A DNA stretch of 39,797 nucleotides from Thaumarchaeota archaeon 13_1_40CM_4_38_7 (GTDB lineage Archaea; Thermoproteota; Nitrososphaeria; Nitrososphaerales; Nitrosopumilaceae): positions 1 to 39,797 of the forward strand of contig MNFB01000046.1 of assembly GCA_001917995.1 (NCBI GenBank), read 5' to 3'. Made by a program: the position numbers and the translations under genes. The notes beneath the pieces were generated by a model, which saw only the letters and a list, made by a program, of their open reading frames with translations, had not been told where the DNA came from and did not search any database. Shown here piece after piece: positions 1-8,631 of the stretch. Numbering within the stretch: the first letter of the stretch is position 1; each line of letters begins with the position of its first letter.

Positions 1-1
1 G

Positions 2-403
2 GAAAAGGTACACAAAATTACAATTGCAAATAGAACAGAAGAGAGAGCCCAAAGCCTCATCAGATTCGCACATCAGTTGGGATTAGAATCGGATTATTCA
101 GATTTAAAAAATGCGGGGGAGGTAGCAGGAAATTACAAGTTCATTGTAAACGCCACATCAGTAGGTCTCAAAGGCAGTGGTTGTCCCATCATTACAAATA
201 ACATCAGGAGAGACTCGATCGTTTATGATATTGTATACATGCCTATAGAAACTCCATTAATTGAACAGTCAAAAAATCAAGGTGCGACCATCATTTATGG
301 ATGGGAAATGCTTCTTGCTCAAGCAATGAAATCATTTGAGATTTGGCTTAAGATGCCTGCTCCATACGAAGCAATGAGATTGACTCTGTTGGGGAGATTT
401 TAG
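2..403 (+). CDS. aroE: Shikimate dehydrogenase, C-terminal part (5' end outside window)
   Basis: The reading frame is open from base 2, so the gene starts upstream of the window and only about 133 C-terminal residues are seen. The visible part begins in the NADP-binding region: the NRTEERA stretch is the loop that normally follows the second strand of the Rossmann fold and binds the NADP phosphate. NATSVG and YDIVYMPIETPLI, followed by GWEMLLAQAMKSFEIW, are AroE hallmarks of the C-terminal lobe. The enzyme reduces 3-dehydroshikimate to shikimate with NADPH. The stop lies 2 nt before the shikimate kinase start, so the two are surely co-transcribed. Family identity is secure; the N-terminal shikimate-binding half cannot be assessed. 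Confidence 0.93.
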   Translation, partial: EKVHKITIANRTEERAQSLIRFAHQLGLESDYSDLKNAGEVAGNYKFIVNATSVGLKGSGCPIITNNIRRDSIVYDIVYMPIETPLIEQSKNQGATIIYGWEMLLAQAMKSFEIWLKMPAPYEAMRLTLLGRF

Positions 404-405
404 AG

Positions 406-1257
406 ATGACCCAAGTTAAGGCAAGTATGCACGGAGCAATTTCCATAGTAAACGCAATTGCTACGGGAAAAGGTGCAACACTTGGAATATCACTTGGAAT
501 AGAGGCCACCATCACGACAGAATCTGGCAAGGGAATTTTCTTTGAAAACAGGGAATCTAATCTAAGTGCTAGATTGATAAGAGCTGTACTTGATACATCT
601 GTTCCAAAATCAGAGCTTGAGCAAAAAAAACTGAGAATCTCTGTTAAAACAGAAATACCTTCTGGCTATGGACTTAAAAGTTCTAGTGCAATCTCTTCTG
701 TAATATCGCTTGCCTGTGCAAAGCTATTCAAACCAAAGGCTACTGATCTAGAAATTCTAAGAGATGGGGTTCACGCTTCAATTCAGTCTAAGGTGAGTAT
801 AACAGGAGCGTTTGATGATGCATGTGCGTGTTATTTTGGTGGGTTTTCCGTAACTGACAATACCAACATAAAGATCATAAAATCCGAAAAAGCTCCAGAT
901 GACTTGTCAGCTATTATTTTTGTACCAAAATCCCGAAGGAGAGGAAATGTAAAGAAGTTAAGAACATTGGAGAATGTCTTTGTCCAAGCATGGGAGCTTG
1001 CAAGCAAGTCAGAATATTGGAATGCTATGACTCTAAATGGCCTAGCTACTACCATACTGGGTTCTGACCCTAGAATTCTAACTGAACTAATTGAGAGTGG
1101 GGCCCTTGGTGCTTCAGTATCTGGTAATGGGCCTGCTATAGCAGCTGTTGCAAAAAACGATAGAATATCTAATGTGAAAAGAGTATTTTCTTCTTTAGAA
1201 GGGTATACCATGGTTTCTCCAATCAATAACAAAAAGGCTGAAGTGTATGAAGTGTAA
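406..1257 (+). CDS. aroK: Archaeal shikimate kinase (GHMP kinase family)
   Basis: A 283-residue GHMP-superfamily kinase that phosphorylates shikimate at the 3-position. Archaea use this fold in place of the bacterial P-loop AroK. The ATP-binding motif PSGYGLKSSSAISS lies near residue 86, and the C-terminal GHMP motif GASVSGNGPAIAAV near residue 230. The ATG start is 2 nt after the aroE stop. The 3' end overlaps the aroA start by 11 nt, which suggests translational coupling. The position between AroE (makes shikimate) and AroA (uses shikimate 3-phosphate) fits the function. Length is normal for the family. Confidence 0.93.
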   Translation: MTQVKASMHGAISIVNAIATGKGATLGISLGIEATITTESGKGIFFENRESNLSARLIRAVLDTSVPKSELEQKKLRISVKTEIPSGYGLKSSSAISSVISLACAKLFKPKATDLEILRDGVHASIQSKVSITGAFDDACACYFGGFSVTDNTNIKIIKSEKAPDDLSAIIFVPKSRRRGNVKKLRTLENVFVQAWELASKSEYWNAMTLNGLATTILGSDPRILTELIESGALGASVSGNGPAIAAVAKNDRISNVKRVFSSLEGYTMVSPINNKKAEVYEV

Positions 1258-2512
1258 AGTCGAAAAGGCCAAGCTAACTGGCATCATAGCTTGTCCACCA
1301 AACAAGAGCTACACACATCGTGCTATCTTTTTGGCTTCACTTGCCAAAGGTAAGAGTGTCATAAGAAATGTGCTACTTTCTCGAGATACTATAGCTACTA
1401 TCAATGCATGCAAGGCCTTCGGAGCTGAAATTAGCATCGATGGTTCCACAGTTACAGTAGAAAGTAAAGGCAAAGTAATTCCACAGAAATCAGAGATCGA
1501 TGCAACAAATTCTGGAACTACAATTAGAATATCTGCAGCTATTGCAGCGCTTTCTGATACCAAGATTATTCTCACCGGAGATTCCAGTCTAAAGAAAAGG
1601 CCAATGCAGCCTCTCCTTGATGCGCTAGGAAAACTTGGAGCAGCTTGCACATCAACTGATGGAAAACCTCCAATTACCGTAAAAGGGAAGATCCTTGGTG
1701 GAAACACAAACATTTCAGGTTCTGTCTCAAGCCAGTTTATTTCTGCACTTTTGATGGCTGCGCCTAAAACCGAAAAGGGGATAACGCTTGAAATAGAAGG
1801 CGATCTTGTCTCAAAACCTTATCTTGATGCAACTGTTGCAACAATGAAAAAGTTTGGAGCCTCTGTAAATACGATATTACCGTACAAAAAATACAACATT
1901 CCAAAACAAGACTATAAACCAATTGACTTTACTGTCCCATCTGATTTTTCTAGTGTGGCACTTATACTATCCGCTGCAGTGTTAATAGGCGATAATATGT
2001 CAATTATCGCCCCCGTAGGTGATCTACCGCAGGGGGACAGAGAAATGTTGTCCCATCTTGAAAAATTAGGTGTTCAAGTAAATATCGGAGATGATGTTAT
2101 CACAGTCAAATCGCCACAACTTCTCAAGGGAGGAAGATTTGATCTTTCAAACACTCCTGATTTGCTACCACCTATTGCCATTTTAGCGCTAAAGACATCA
2201 GGACCAATTGAAATATTCAATGTAAGGCATGCCAGGTTCAAAGAGACTGACAGAATTGCAATTTTAGCGCAAGAACTATCAAAGCTTGGGGTGAACGTAA
2301 CAGAGAAGGAAGACGGATTAATTCTTAATGCTCCAGGCATTATAAAAAGTGCTGAGCTTAATTCATTTGAAGATCATCGGTTGTTCATGGCATTCTCTAT
2401 CTCAGCAATGTTTGTTGGCAACTGTACAGTCACAGATCCAGACTCTGTGTATGTCTCCTATCCAACATTTATTGATGACATGAATAGAATTGGTGCAAAG
2501 ATTCTAGTTTAG
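1247..2512 (+). CDS. aroA: 3-phosphoshikimate 1-carboxyvinyltransferase (EPSP synthase)
   Basis: A 421-residue EPSP synthase that joins phosphoenolpyruvate to shikimate 3-phosphate. The N-terminus carries the substrate-binding PPNKSYTHRAIFLASLAKG (the K-S-x-x-x-R pattern). The NSGTTIRISAA loop near residue 88 corresponds to the PEP-binding NSGT-R motif. GDSSLKKRPMQPLLDALGKLGA and the later HARFKETDRI and EDHRLFMAFSISA segments are standard. The inside-out alpha/beta repeat layout is full length. It overlaps aroK by 11 nt and is the last gene of the first + strand block before a GNAT gene on the opposite strand. Confidence 0.95.
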   Translation: MKCKVEKAKLTGIIACPPNKSYTHRAIFLASLAKGKSVIRNVLLSRDTIATINACKAFGAEISIDGSTVTVESKGKVIPQKSEIDATNSGTTIRISAAIAALSDTKIILTGDSSLKKRPMQPLLDALGKLGAACTSTDGKPPITVKGKILGGNTNISGSVSSQFISALLMAAPKTEKGITLEIEGDLVSKPYLDATVATMKKFGASVNTILPYKKYNIPKQDYKPIDFTVPSDFSSVALILSAAVLIGDNMSIIAPVGDLPQGDREMLSHLEKLGVQVNIGDDVITVKSPQLLKGGRFDLSNTPDLLPPIAILALKTSGPIEIFNVRHARFKETDRIAILAQELSKLGVNVTEKEDGLILNAPGIIKSAELNSFEDHRLFMAFSISAMFVGNCTVTDPDSVYVSYPTFIDDMNRIGAKILV

Positions 2513-2527
2513 CTTTTTGATTTTTTA

Positions 2528-3334
2528 TTATTTCATTACAAAGGGTTTTTCTGAATCCTTTCGCATCAAGTAAAACAAAGATCTCTTATCAAGAAAACTC
2601 ATTTGAAGTGGAATCTTTTCCTGAGCAAAAACTTGAATTCTTTCGCATTGCAGTTCTGAAGCTTTGTTCTGTATAAATCGCAAGATGTCTGAAATCCCAT
2701 CAGCGGTGCCATTTACATAACCCAGTTGCATAACTTGATGAAAGTCGGCAGACCTATTCCATATTCCTATAGCTGATATCATTCCGTTTGTATCAGAAAT
2801 TATAACTCTTTCTTGTTGTATTAATTGAACTAGTTCTTGCTGTTCCAATGGTAACCATTTCCAAGAATCAACGTAAGTGGTAGAGCCAATCAGTGATTCT
2901 AGTTTTGACAAATCTACTGCGTTTCTGACAGTTGACCTTTCTTTTCTTGGCGTCATAGAATAAAGACGCCATTTGTCTTCTAACCTGTATCCCATAGATT
3001 CCACAAGTCTAATTGATGGATGGTTTTCACTTTCAATTATCAATCTCATTATCTTTGAGGGCACCACTGATTCTGCATGAGCAAGCATACTTGATCCAAT
3101 TCCTCTTCTGCGATATTGTGGATGAACCCTCATTCCTTCTACCCACGCCTGTTTTTCAGAAATAGCAAGATTGTAAACACCGGCGATTCTTCCATCTTCC
3201 TCTAAGACATAGAGCCTCCCTTTTGAGTTCCAGCTATCCCATACGTCTGAAATGTAATCACCCCACGAGAAGGTATTTTTACAAAACTCTAACACAGATG
3301 CCTTGTCGAATTCACTGGCATTTCGTATTCTCAT
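2528..3334 (-). CDS. GNAT-family N-acetyltransferase with extra C-terminal domain
   Basis: A 268-residue protein. The first ~130 residues are a GNAT acetyltransferase: RVHPQYRRRGIGSSMLAHAE holds the acetyl-CoA-binding R/Q-x-x-G-x-G/A loop, and ENHPSIRLVESMGYRLE is the C-terminal part of the fold. Residues ~135-268 have no motif I recognise and may be a degenerate second GNAT-like unit. The gene is transcribed against the aro genes, ends 15 nt after the aroA stop (convergent), and is divergent from aroC. Its substrate is unknown, and it interrupts an otherwise unidirectional aromatic cluster. The start MRIRNASEFD is typical for GNATs, with the first strand starting at once. Confidence 0.82.
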   Translation of the reverse strand: MRIRNASEFDKASVLEFCKNTFSWGDYISDVWDSWNSKGRLYVLEEDGRIAGVYNLAISEKQAWVEGMRVHPQYRRRGIGSSMLAHAESVVPSKIMRLIIESENHPSIRLVESMGYRLEDKWRLYSMTPRKERSTVRNAVDLSKLESLIGSTTYVDSWKWLPLEQQELVQLIQQERVIISDTNGMISAIGIWNRSADFHQVMQLGYVNGTADGISDILRFIQNKASELQCERIQVFAQEKIPLQMSFLDKRSLFYLMRKDSEKPFVMK

Positions 3335-3420
3335 GAGACTAAATATTGGCTTGCAGATTATCTAATTTTGGATTAGTATAGTCTAAATTTCATTAAATGA
3401 CACTTCATTTCCTATAAGGA

Positions 3421-3428
3421 TTATAAAC
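3421..3428 (+). promoter_or_regulatory. TATA box of aroC (leaderless promoter)
   Basis: TTATAAAC is centred about 25 nt upstream of the aroC ATG, the spacing expected between an archaeal TATA box and a transcription start at or next to the start codon. No Shine-Dalgarno sequence is visible. It implies that aroC starts a new transcription unit after the GNAT gene. Confidence 0.7.
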
Positions 3429-3448
3429 ATCGAAAAGAGAATTTTATC

Positions 3449-4543
3449 ATGTCTTCAAGTTCTATAGGAGGACGCTATGTCTTCACTAGTTTTGGCGAGA
3501 GTCATGGTAAATGTATAGGTGCCGTGGTGGATGGCTGTCCTGCCGGTTTAGAGCTTAAAGAAAGCGATATTCAGAAAATGCTTGACCTACGAAAGCCCGG
3601 TCAATCAATAGTGACAACACAGAGAAAAGAAGAGGACAAAGTAGAGATTCTCTCTGGAGTATTTCGTGGACATACTACTGGCGCTCCGATAGCAATGATA
3701 ATTTGGAATGCGGACCAACGTTCACGCGATTATGAAAATCTAACTTTAAAACCAAGACCTGGTCACTCCGATTATCCTGCATATATCAAATACAAAGGAT
3801 TCAATGATTACAGGGGCGGGGGGAGGTTTTCTGGGAGATTAACAGCTACGTTTGTAATGGCTGGCGCCATAGCAAGAAAACTTCTTTCTCAGACACTTGG
3901 AATTGAGACTTATTCTTACACTTGTCAAGTAGGAAAAGTAATGATGAAAGAACAAGCTTCTTCTAAAATGAAAGGCATGATTTATAGAAACGAAGTTAGA
4001 TGTCCTGATCCAAAAGTAGCTGCAAAGATGAAGGCGACAATTCTTGCTGCACGAAATAGTGGTAATTCTGTTGGAGGAATAGTTGAATCTATAACAACAA
4101 ATCTTCCAACTGGCATCGGTGAACCAATATTTGGTTCGTTAGAATCAGATCTTAGTAAGGCATTGTTTTCCATTCCTGCAGTAAAGGGAGTTGAGTTTGG
4201 TTCCGGTTTCCATGGATCAACACTGCACGGTTCAGAAAATAATGATGAATACATTGTTAAAAATGGAAAGGTGGTTACAAAAACCAACAATGCTGGAGGT
4301 ATCCTTGGAGGGCTTTCAACTGGCATGCCACTTGTTCTCAGAGTAGCTTTCAAACCTGCCTCATCGATTGCAAAAAAACAACAAACAGTAGATCTTAGGA
4401 CTAAAAAGCCAATTTTGTTGATAGTTGAAGGAAGGCACGATCCCTGTGTAGTTCCACGTGCTCCCCCAGTTGTTGACGCATTAGTATCTGTTGTTCTTGC
4501 TGATCACTCGCTTAGGGCTGGTCTTATACCACCGGTTATTTGA
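3449..4543 (+). CDS. aroC: Chorismate synthase
   Basis: A 364-residue chorismate synthase, an FMN-dependent enzyme converting EPSP to chorismate. The signatures are visible: FGESHGKCIGAVVDGCPAG at the N-terminus (FMN/substrate-binding His), RPGHSDYPAYIKYKGFNDYRGGGRFSGR around residue 105-130, and the C-terminal GRHDPCVVPRAPPV. Length and motif order are normal. It has its own TATA box with leaderless spacing. It is followed after 6 nt by the chorismate mutase-aminotransferase gene, so product and consumer are encoded together. Confidence 0.96.
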   Translation: MSSSSIGGRYVFTSFGESHGKCIGAVVDGCPAGLELKESDIQKMLDLRKPGQSIVTTQRKEEDKVEILSGVFRGHTTGAPIAMIIWNADQRSRDYENLTLKPRPGHSDYPAYIKYKGFNDYRGGGRFSGRLTATFVMAGAIARKLLSQTLGIETYSYTCQVGKVMMKEQASSKMKGMIYRNEVRCPDPKVAAKMKATILAARNSGNSVGGIVESITTNLPTGIGEPIFGSLESDLSKALFSIPAVKGVEFGSGFHGSTLHGSENNDEYIVKNGKVVTKTNNAGGILGGLSTGMPLVLRVAFKPASSIAKKQQTVDLRTKKPILLIVEGRHDPCVVPRAPPVVDALVSVVLADHSLRAGLIPPVI

Positions 4544-4549
4544 TAAGAA

Positions 4550-5920
4550 ATGTCTGACATCGACAAGCTACGTGATAAGATAGACAAGATAACATTTGAT
4601 ATCATAAAACTGCTCAAAGAAAGAAACGATATAGCAAAAGAAATTGGCAGTCTAAAGGATAATCTTAGGTTAGGAGTCACAAACGAAGAAAGGGAGAGCC
4701 AACTTCGCTCAAAGGTACTATCCCTGTGCAAAGAAATAGGGCTTGATGAAAAGTTGGGTCTAATTATGTTAAATTTTCTTTTAAATGAATCAGTCAAGAT
4801 TCAATCCTCGAACAAACAAACACACCTTTCTGTCTTTCTTAAAGCCAAGTCACTAGAAAAGCAAGGAAAGAAAATAATCCACATGGAAGTAGGAGAGCCC
4901 GACTTTAATCCTCCACAAATTGTCAAAGCGGCGCTTTCTGAAGTCTATGAAAAAGGATACACGAAGTATGGTGATTCAAAAGGAATGGTAGAGTTCAGAG
5001 AATCTCTTGCAAAATATGCAACTAGTAAATATTGTACCAAGACAGATCCACAAAACATTTTGGTCTCGCCAGGAGCTAGATTTTCTGTCTTTCTTGCAAT
5101 TTCAACGCTTCTGAATCCTGGAAATGAAATAATAGTAATAGAACCTGCATGGCCTGCCTACAAAGATAATGCCCTAAACACAGGCATCAAAATTAGGACA
5201 ATTCATACTACTTTAGAAAACAAGTGGGAACCCCAGATTGATGAGATTGAAAATGTCATAAATCAGAATACAAAGATGATAGTACTCAACTATCCAAATA
5301 ATCCTACAGGCAAGATTCTTCCTGAGAAACTACAGGATCAAATAATGAAACTTTCAATAAAAAATAATCTCTATGTGCTAAGTGATGAAATTTATTATGC
5401 ATATGCCTTCAGACCATGGAAGAGCATTCTTTCATACCAATATGATAAATCAGTAATAACGCAGTCATTTTCAAAATCGCACGCAATGACAGGATTTAGA
5501 ATTGGTTATGCCATATCACACCCTGATATAATAGAAAAGATGTCAAAACTTCAGGCCTTGGCATTAACAAACGTGTCTGAGCCTATACAATATGTTGCAA
5601 TGAAAGCACTTGATGCTGACACAACCGTTAACACTAAAACCATGAAGAATAGAATAGAAACAGTGACTAGAAGAGCTAAAGCTATGCCGCTTGACTTTGT
5701 AGAGCCTGATGGAGGTATGTATCTATTTGCAAAAATAAGAAAGGAGAATTTTGACTCTGTTGAGTTTACAAACAAGCTTTTAGACCACGGTGTAGCAATT
5801 GCACCAGGTGAGGGATTTGGTAACTATCAGGGATTTGTCAGAATATCTGCATGTCAAACAGAAGATATACTTAACCAAGGCATGCAAGTAATAGATGACG
5901 TGTTGAGGAATCAAAAATGA
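4550..5920 (+). CDS. Chorismate mutase (AroQ) - aminotransferase class I fusion
   Basis: A 456-residue two-domain protein. Residues 1-~85 (LRDKIDKITFDIIKLLKERN, then IAKEIGSLK) match the all-helical AroQ chorismate mutase with its conserved Arg and Lys positions. Residues ~95-456 are a fold-type I PLP aminotransferase: GEPDFNPP, NYPNNPTGK, DEIYYAY, and the Schiff-base lysine in SFSKSHAMTGFRIGY. The mutase makes prephenate, and the aminotransferase could convert prephenate to arogenate or transaminate phenylpyruvate/hydroxyphenylpyruvate; the sequence alone does not settle which. It sits 6 nt after aroC and overlaps tyrA by 4 nt (ATGA), so aromatic amino acid synthesis is the natural role. No ACT domain for feedback control is seen. 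Confidence 0.9.
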   Translation: MSDIDKLRDKIDKITFDIIKLLKERNDIAKEIGSLKDNLRLGVTNEERESQLRSKVLSLCKEIGLDEKLGLIMLNFLLNESVKIQSSNKQTHLSVFLKAKSLEKQGKKIIHMEVGEPDFNPPQIVKAALSEVYEKGYTKYGDSKGMVEFRESLAKYATSKYCTKTDPQNILVSPGARFSVFLAISTLLNPGNEIIVIEPAWPAYKDNALNTGIKIRTIHTTLENKWEPQIDEIENVINQNTKMIVLNYPNNPTGKILPEKLQDQIMKLSIKNNLYVLSDEIYYAYAFRPWKSILSYQYDKSVITQSFSKSHAMTGFRIGYAISHPDIIEKMSKLQALALTNVSEPIQYVAMKALDADTTVNTKTMKNRIETVTRRAKAMPLDFVEPDGGMYLFAKIRKENFDSVEFTNKLLDHGVAIAPGEGFGNYQGFVRISACQTEDILNQGMQVIDDVLRNQK

Positions 5921-6771
5921 AAAAAAAGATTGCAATAATTGGTGCAGAGGGACAGATGGGCAAGTGGTTCTCAAAGTATTTTCTTGAGAGAGATTTTGAC
6001 ATAATTGGATATGACTCTGAAAAAGAGATCCTAAACAAGTCTATTACAAAGGCACAATCCTTAGTTGGCGCTATTTTATCTGCAGATTATGTCATACTGT
6101 GTATACCTGTAAAAAGAACCCCTGAAACTATCAGACTAATTGCAAAGGAAATGAAAAGAGATTCATACCTTATTGACATATCCTCCCTTAAACTAAAGAC
6201 TGCTGCTGCGTTATCCAAGATACCAGACAAGGTAAATCCCATATGTATTCATCCCATGTTTGGTCCTGGTACAAAAAAACTCAATGGTCAAAACATAATC
6301 TCAATTCCAATTCGTGATGCAAAAAAGGAACTTGCCGTTGCTAAATCTTTGTTTAAAGAGGCAAACTTTGTTCAGATAGATGCTACAGAGCATGACAAAA
6401 AAATTGCTATCATTTTAGGTATGACACACTTGGTGAATCTAGCGCTTGCTAACATATTGGCAAAGGAAGAAAACTTTAGCTTAGTAGAAAAGATGTCAGG
6501 AACTACCTTTAAAGCACAAAAACTTTTGACTGCAGGAATTATGACCGAAGCCCCAGAGCTGATAGAAACCATAATTTCAAATCCAGAAATAAGAAGATAT
6601 GCTGAAGAATTCTGGAAAGATATAGGTAGAATGCTTATCTTAATTCAAGAAAACAGAACAGAAGAGATGCTAAAGTATATTTCAAGCGCAAAAGAAAGAC
6701 TTGGAAAAAATGTCGAACTTGACGATGCTTACAAGAAATTACTCACAATGGTAAATTCCGTAGATAAATAA
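5917..6771 (+). CDS. tyrA: Prephenate/arogenate dehydrogenase
   Basis: A 284-residue TyrA-family dehydrogenase. The Rossmann motif is AIIGAEGQMGKWFSKYF (GxxGxMG). The catalytic region includes HPMFGPGTKKLNGQNII and, downstream, EHDKKIAIILGMTHL with the conserved His; GTTFKAQ and the all-helical C-terminal dimerisation domain follow. It oxidatively decarboxylates prephenate or arogenate on the way to tyrosine. The start ATG overlaps the preceding stop in an ATGA tetranucleotide, indicating coupled translation with the chorismate mutase-aminotransferase. No C-terminal ACT domain is visible. Confidence 0.92.
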   Translation: MKKKIAIIGAEGQMGKWFSKYFLERDFDIIGYDSEKEILNKSITKAQSLVGAILSADYVILCIPVKRTPETIRLIAKEMKRDSYLIDISSLKLKTAAALSKIPDKVNPICIHPMFGPGTKKLNGQNIISIPIRDAKKELAVAKSLFKEANFVQIDATEHDKKIAIILGMTHLVNLALANILAKEENFSLVEKMSGTTFKAQKLLTAGIMTEAPELIETIISNPEIRRYAEEFWKDIGRMLILIQENRTEEMLKYISSAKERLGKNVELDDAYKKLLTMVNSVDK

Positions 6772-7176
6772 TTGAACTCTACTAGAATAGTAACTTGCTT
6801 TCTAACCAAGAACAACAAGTATCTCATCCTAAAAAGAAGTGATAAAGTGAAGACCATGAAGGGTCTCTGGGCAGGAATAAGTGGAATTATAGAAGGTAGC
6901 GAAGAACCCATCTATAGAGCAAAAAGAGAGATACTCGAGGAAACTGGTATTTCAGAGGACAAAATTGGACTGGTAAAAGCCACACCGCAAATGCGAGTTG
7001 ATTCTCCTCAATATGCCAATCATGAATGGATAGTCTATCCTTTTTTGTTCGTAACCCAAGAATCTGTAATCAAACTAAACTGGGAAAATTCTGAATGCAT
7101 GTGGATTAGCCCGTCTGAAATATCGCAGCTTAAGATTGTCCCAAGTTTAGATAAAGTTCTAGCTAGCTTGCTCTAA
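6772..7176 (+). CDS. NUDIX hydrolase
   Basis: A 134-residue protein with a perfect NUDIX box beginning at GIIEGSEEP and continuing to REILEETGI (G-x5-E-x7-RE-U-x-EE-x-G-U), the Mg-binding helix that hydrolyses nucleoside diphosphates linked to another group. The start is a TTG placed directly after the tyrA stop codon, with no spacer. The protein begins MNSTRIVTCFLTKNNKYLILKRS, a normal first strand for the family, so this start is convincing. The substrate cannot be inferred; the gene is probably the last of the aroC operon. Its 3' end overlaps the converging thiC gene by 18 nt. Confidence 0.88.
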   Translation: MNSTRIVTCFLTKNNKYLILKRSDKVKTMKGLWAGISGIIEGSEEPIYRAKREILEETGISEDKIGLVKATPQMRVDSPQYANHEWIVYPFLFVTQESVIKLNWENSECMWISPSEISQLKIVPSLDKVLASLL

Positions 7177-8487
7177 CTTTTCCACTTCTGAAGTATGGTA
7201 TCGTTGCTGTGGCAACATTATGTAGACGCAAGCACCACCGCACATTGTGCAGGGAACAGTATTGCCCTTTAATTGACCTGTTCTTGCATGTATACGGGCA
7301 GCCTCTTCAGGATCTATCGATAATGCAATTTGTTTTTCCCAGTTCAGGGTTCTTCGTGCTTCTGTCATTTCTGTATCCCACTTGATTGCCTTTTCTCTTA
7401 ATTTGACAAGGTCTGCCGCATGTGCCGCAATTCTATATGCAATCAAACCAGCCTTTACCTCTTCAGCTGTTGGCAATGCCAAGTGTTCTGCTGGTGTAAG
7501 ATAACACAACAAATCTACTCCTTCACTTGCTGATATTGCAGCACCAATTGCGCTTGCTATGTGATCGTGACCAGCTGCAACATCAGTAACAAGCGGACCT
7601 AAGACATAGTATGGTACATCCCCAATTAGAGATTTGGCTAGTCTTACATTTGCCGCAATCTCATTAATAGGAACATGCCCTGGTCCTTCAACCATTACTT
7701 GAACGTCCTTTTCATGAGCTCGTTTTGTGAGTCTTGACACGTTAATCATTTCTTGTACCTGAAGTTCATCATGAGAATCAAGTACTGAACCTGGTCTTAA
7801 CGCATCACCCAAGCTAAAAGTCACATCATATTGTCTTGCAATCTCGATGAGATAATCAAAGTGCTCGTAGTATGGATTTTCCTTATCGTATTTTAGCATC
7901 CATGCTGCTGTGATAGTTCCTCCCTTGCTTACTATTCCAGCATGTCGCTTTACTGCAATAATCCTCTTAGCTATTTCTTTTGTTATACCAGAATGTATGG
8001 TTGTATAATCGACTCCATCCTTTATGTTGTGCTCAAACGCATTAAGAAAATCGTCTTCTGTAATATCAAGCGGGTTTTTGTGTTTTTCAACCCCATAGTT
8101 GTAGGCCTCATATACAGGCACAGTACCAAAGCTTATCGGCGCTGCTTCAAGAAGTGTTCTTCTAAATAACCCAACATCGCCCCCGTCGCTTAAATCCATT
8201 ATAGTATCTGCATGATACTTGACTGCAATTTTTGCTTTCTTTACCTCCTCTTCTAAGTTCTTGTTAAGGGTAGAATTTCCGATGTTAACATTTACCTTAG
8301 TTTTCATTCCATTTCCTATTCCTACAACATGAATCTTTTGCGGGCGGACGTTGTTATGCGGTATGATTATCGAACCATTTGCAATCTTTGGCATTAGCCA
8401 CTCTAAAGTAACATGCTCATCTGCTGCAACTATTTTCATTTCCTCTGTTGCAATGCCTCTACGGGCTGCACTCATCTGTGTACCCAA
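7159..8487 (-). CDS. thiC: Phosphomethylpyrimidine synthase ThiC
   Basis: A 442-residue ThiC that converts aminoimidazole ribotide to hydroxymethylpyrimidine phosphate in thiamine synthesis, a radical SAM reaction using a C-terminal [4Fe-4S] cluster. Family blocks seen are MVEGPGHVPINEI, YVLGPLVTDVAAGHDHI, LLCYLTPAEHLALPT and HAADLVK. The cluster motif is CTMCGGAC, i.e. CX2CX3C, one residue shorter between the last two Cys than the CX2CX4C of bacterial ThiC. The start is TTG at 8487, or ATG at 8475 four codons later (MSAARRGIATEEM); TATA-like elements fit both. The N-terminus is short compared with bacterial ThiC. I looked for a TPP riboswitch in the short upstream gap and saw none. Confidence 0.94.
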   Translation of the reverse strand: MGTQMSAARRGIATEEMKIVAADEHVTLEWLMPKIANGSIIIPHNNVRPQKIHVVGIGNGMKTKVNVNIGNSTLNKNLEEEVKKAKIAVKYHADTIMDLSDGGDVGLFRRTLLEAAPISFGTVPVYEAYNYGVEKHKNPLDITEDDFLNAFEHNIKDGVDYTTIHSGITKEIAKRIIAVKRHAGIVSKGGTITAAWMLKYDKENPYYEHFDYLIEIARQYDVTFSLGDALRPGSVLDSHDELQVQEMINVSRLTKRAHEKDVQVMVEGPGHVPINEIAANVRLAKSLIGDVPYYVLGPLVTDVAAGHDHIASAIGAAISASEGVDLLCYLTPAEHLALPTAEEVKAGLIAYRIAAHAADLVKLREKAIKWDTEMTEARRTLNWEKQIALSIDPEEAARIHARTGQLKGNTVPCTMCGGACVYIMLPQQRYHTSEVEKLEQAS

Positions 8488-8513
8488 TTTACCTTTTTTA
8501 CTAATTGATTGGA

Positions 8514-8519
8514 TTTAAA
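8514..8519 (-). promoter_or_regulatory. TATA box of thiC
   Basis: On the minus strand CGTTTAAATCC gives a TTTAAA core about 28 nt before the TTG start at 8487, consistent with a leaderless transcript. A second AT-rich element (CAATTAG, near 8504) would fit the alternative ATG at 8475. Confidence 0.5.
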
Positions 8520-8631
8520 CGTGAGCTTCTTTAAGATTGAAAAAAGCATTTGTGTGTAATTTTGTTATATTTGTGAATCATTTTGTGAAAGATTAGATTT
8601 AGATTCAAGATTATTACATGAATTGAGAGTT

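Noticed and set aside
831-1232. 133-codon open frame on the minus strand inside aroK
   Set aside because: It lies wholly within a well supported gene, has no promoter, and its translation is hydrophobic noise without motifs.
1309-1713. 134-codon minus-strand frame inside aroA
   Set aside because: Shadow of the EPSP synthase frame; the plus-strand gene has full family motifs.
7942-8169. 75-codon plus-strand frame inside thiC
   Set aside because: Antisense to a conserved stretch of ThiC; no TATA box or protein-like pattern.
8488-8631. TPP riboswitch upstream of thiC (also looked for at 9601-9701 before thiDN)
   Set aside because: No TPP-aptamer core (CTGAGA...) was found on the coding strand, and TATA spacing indicates leaderless messages with no room for an aptamer.
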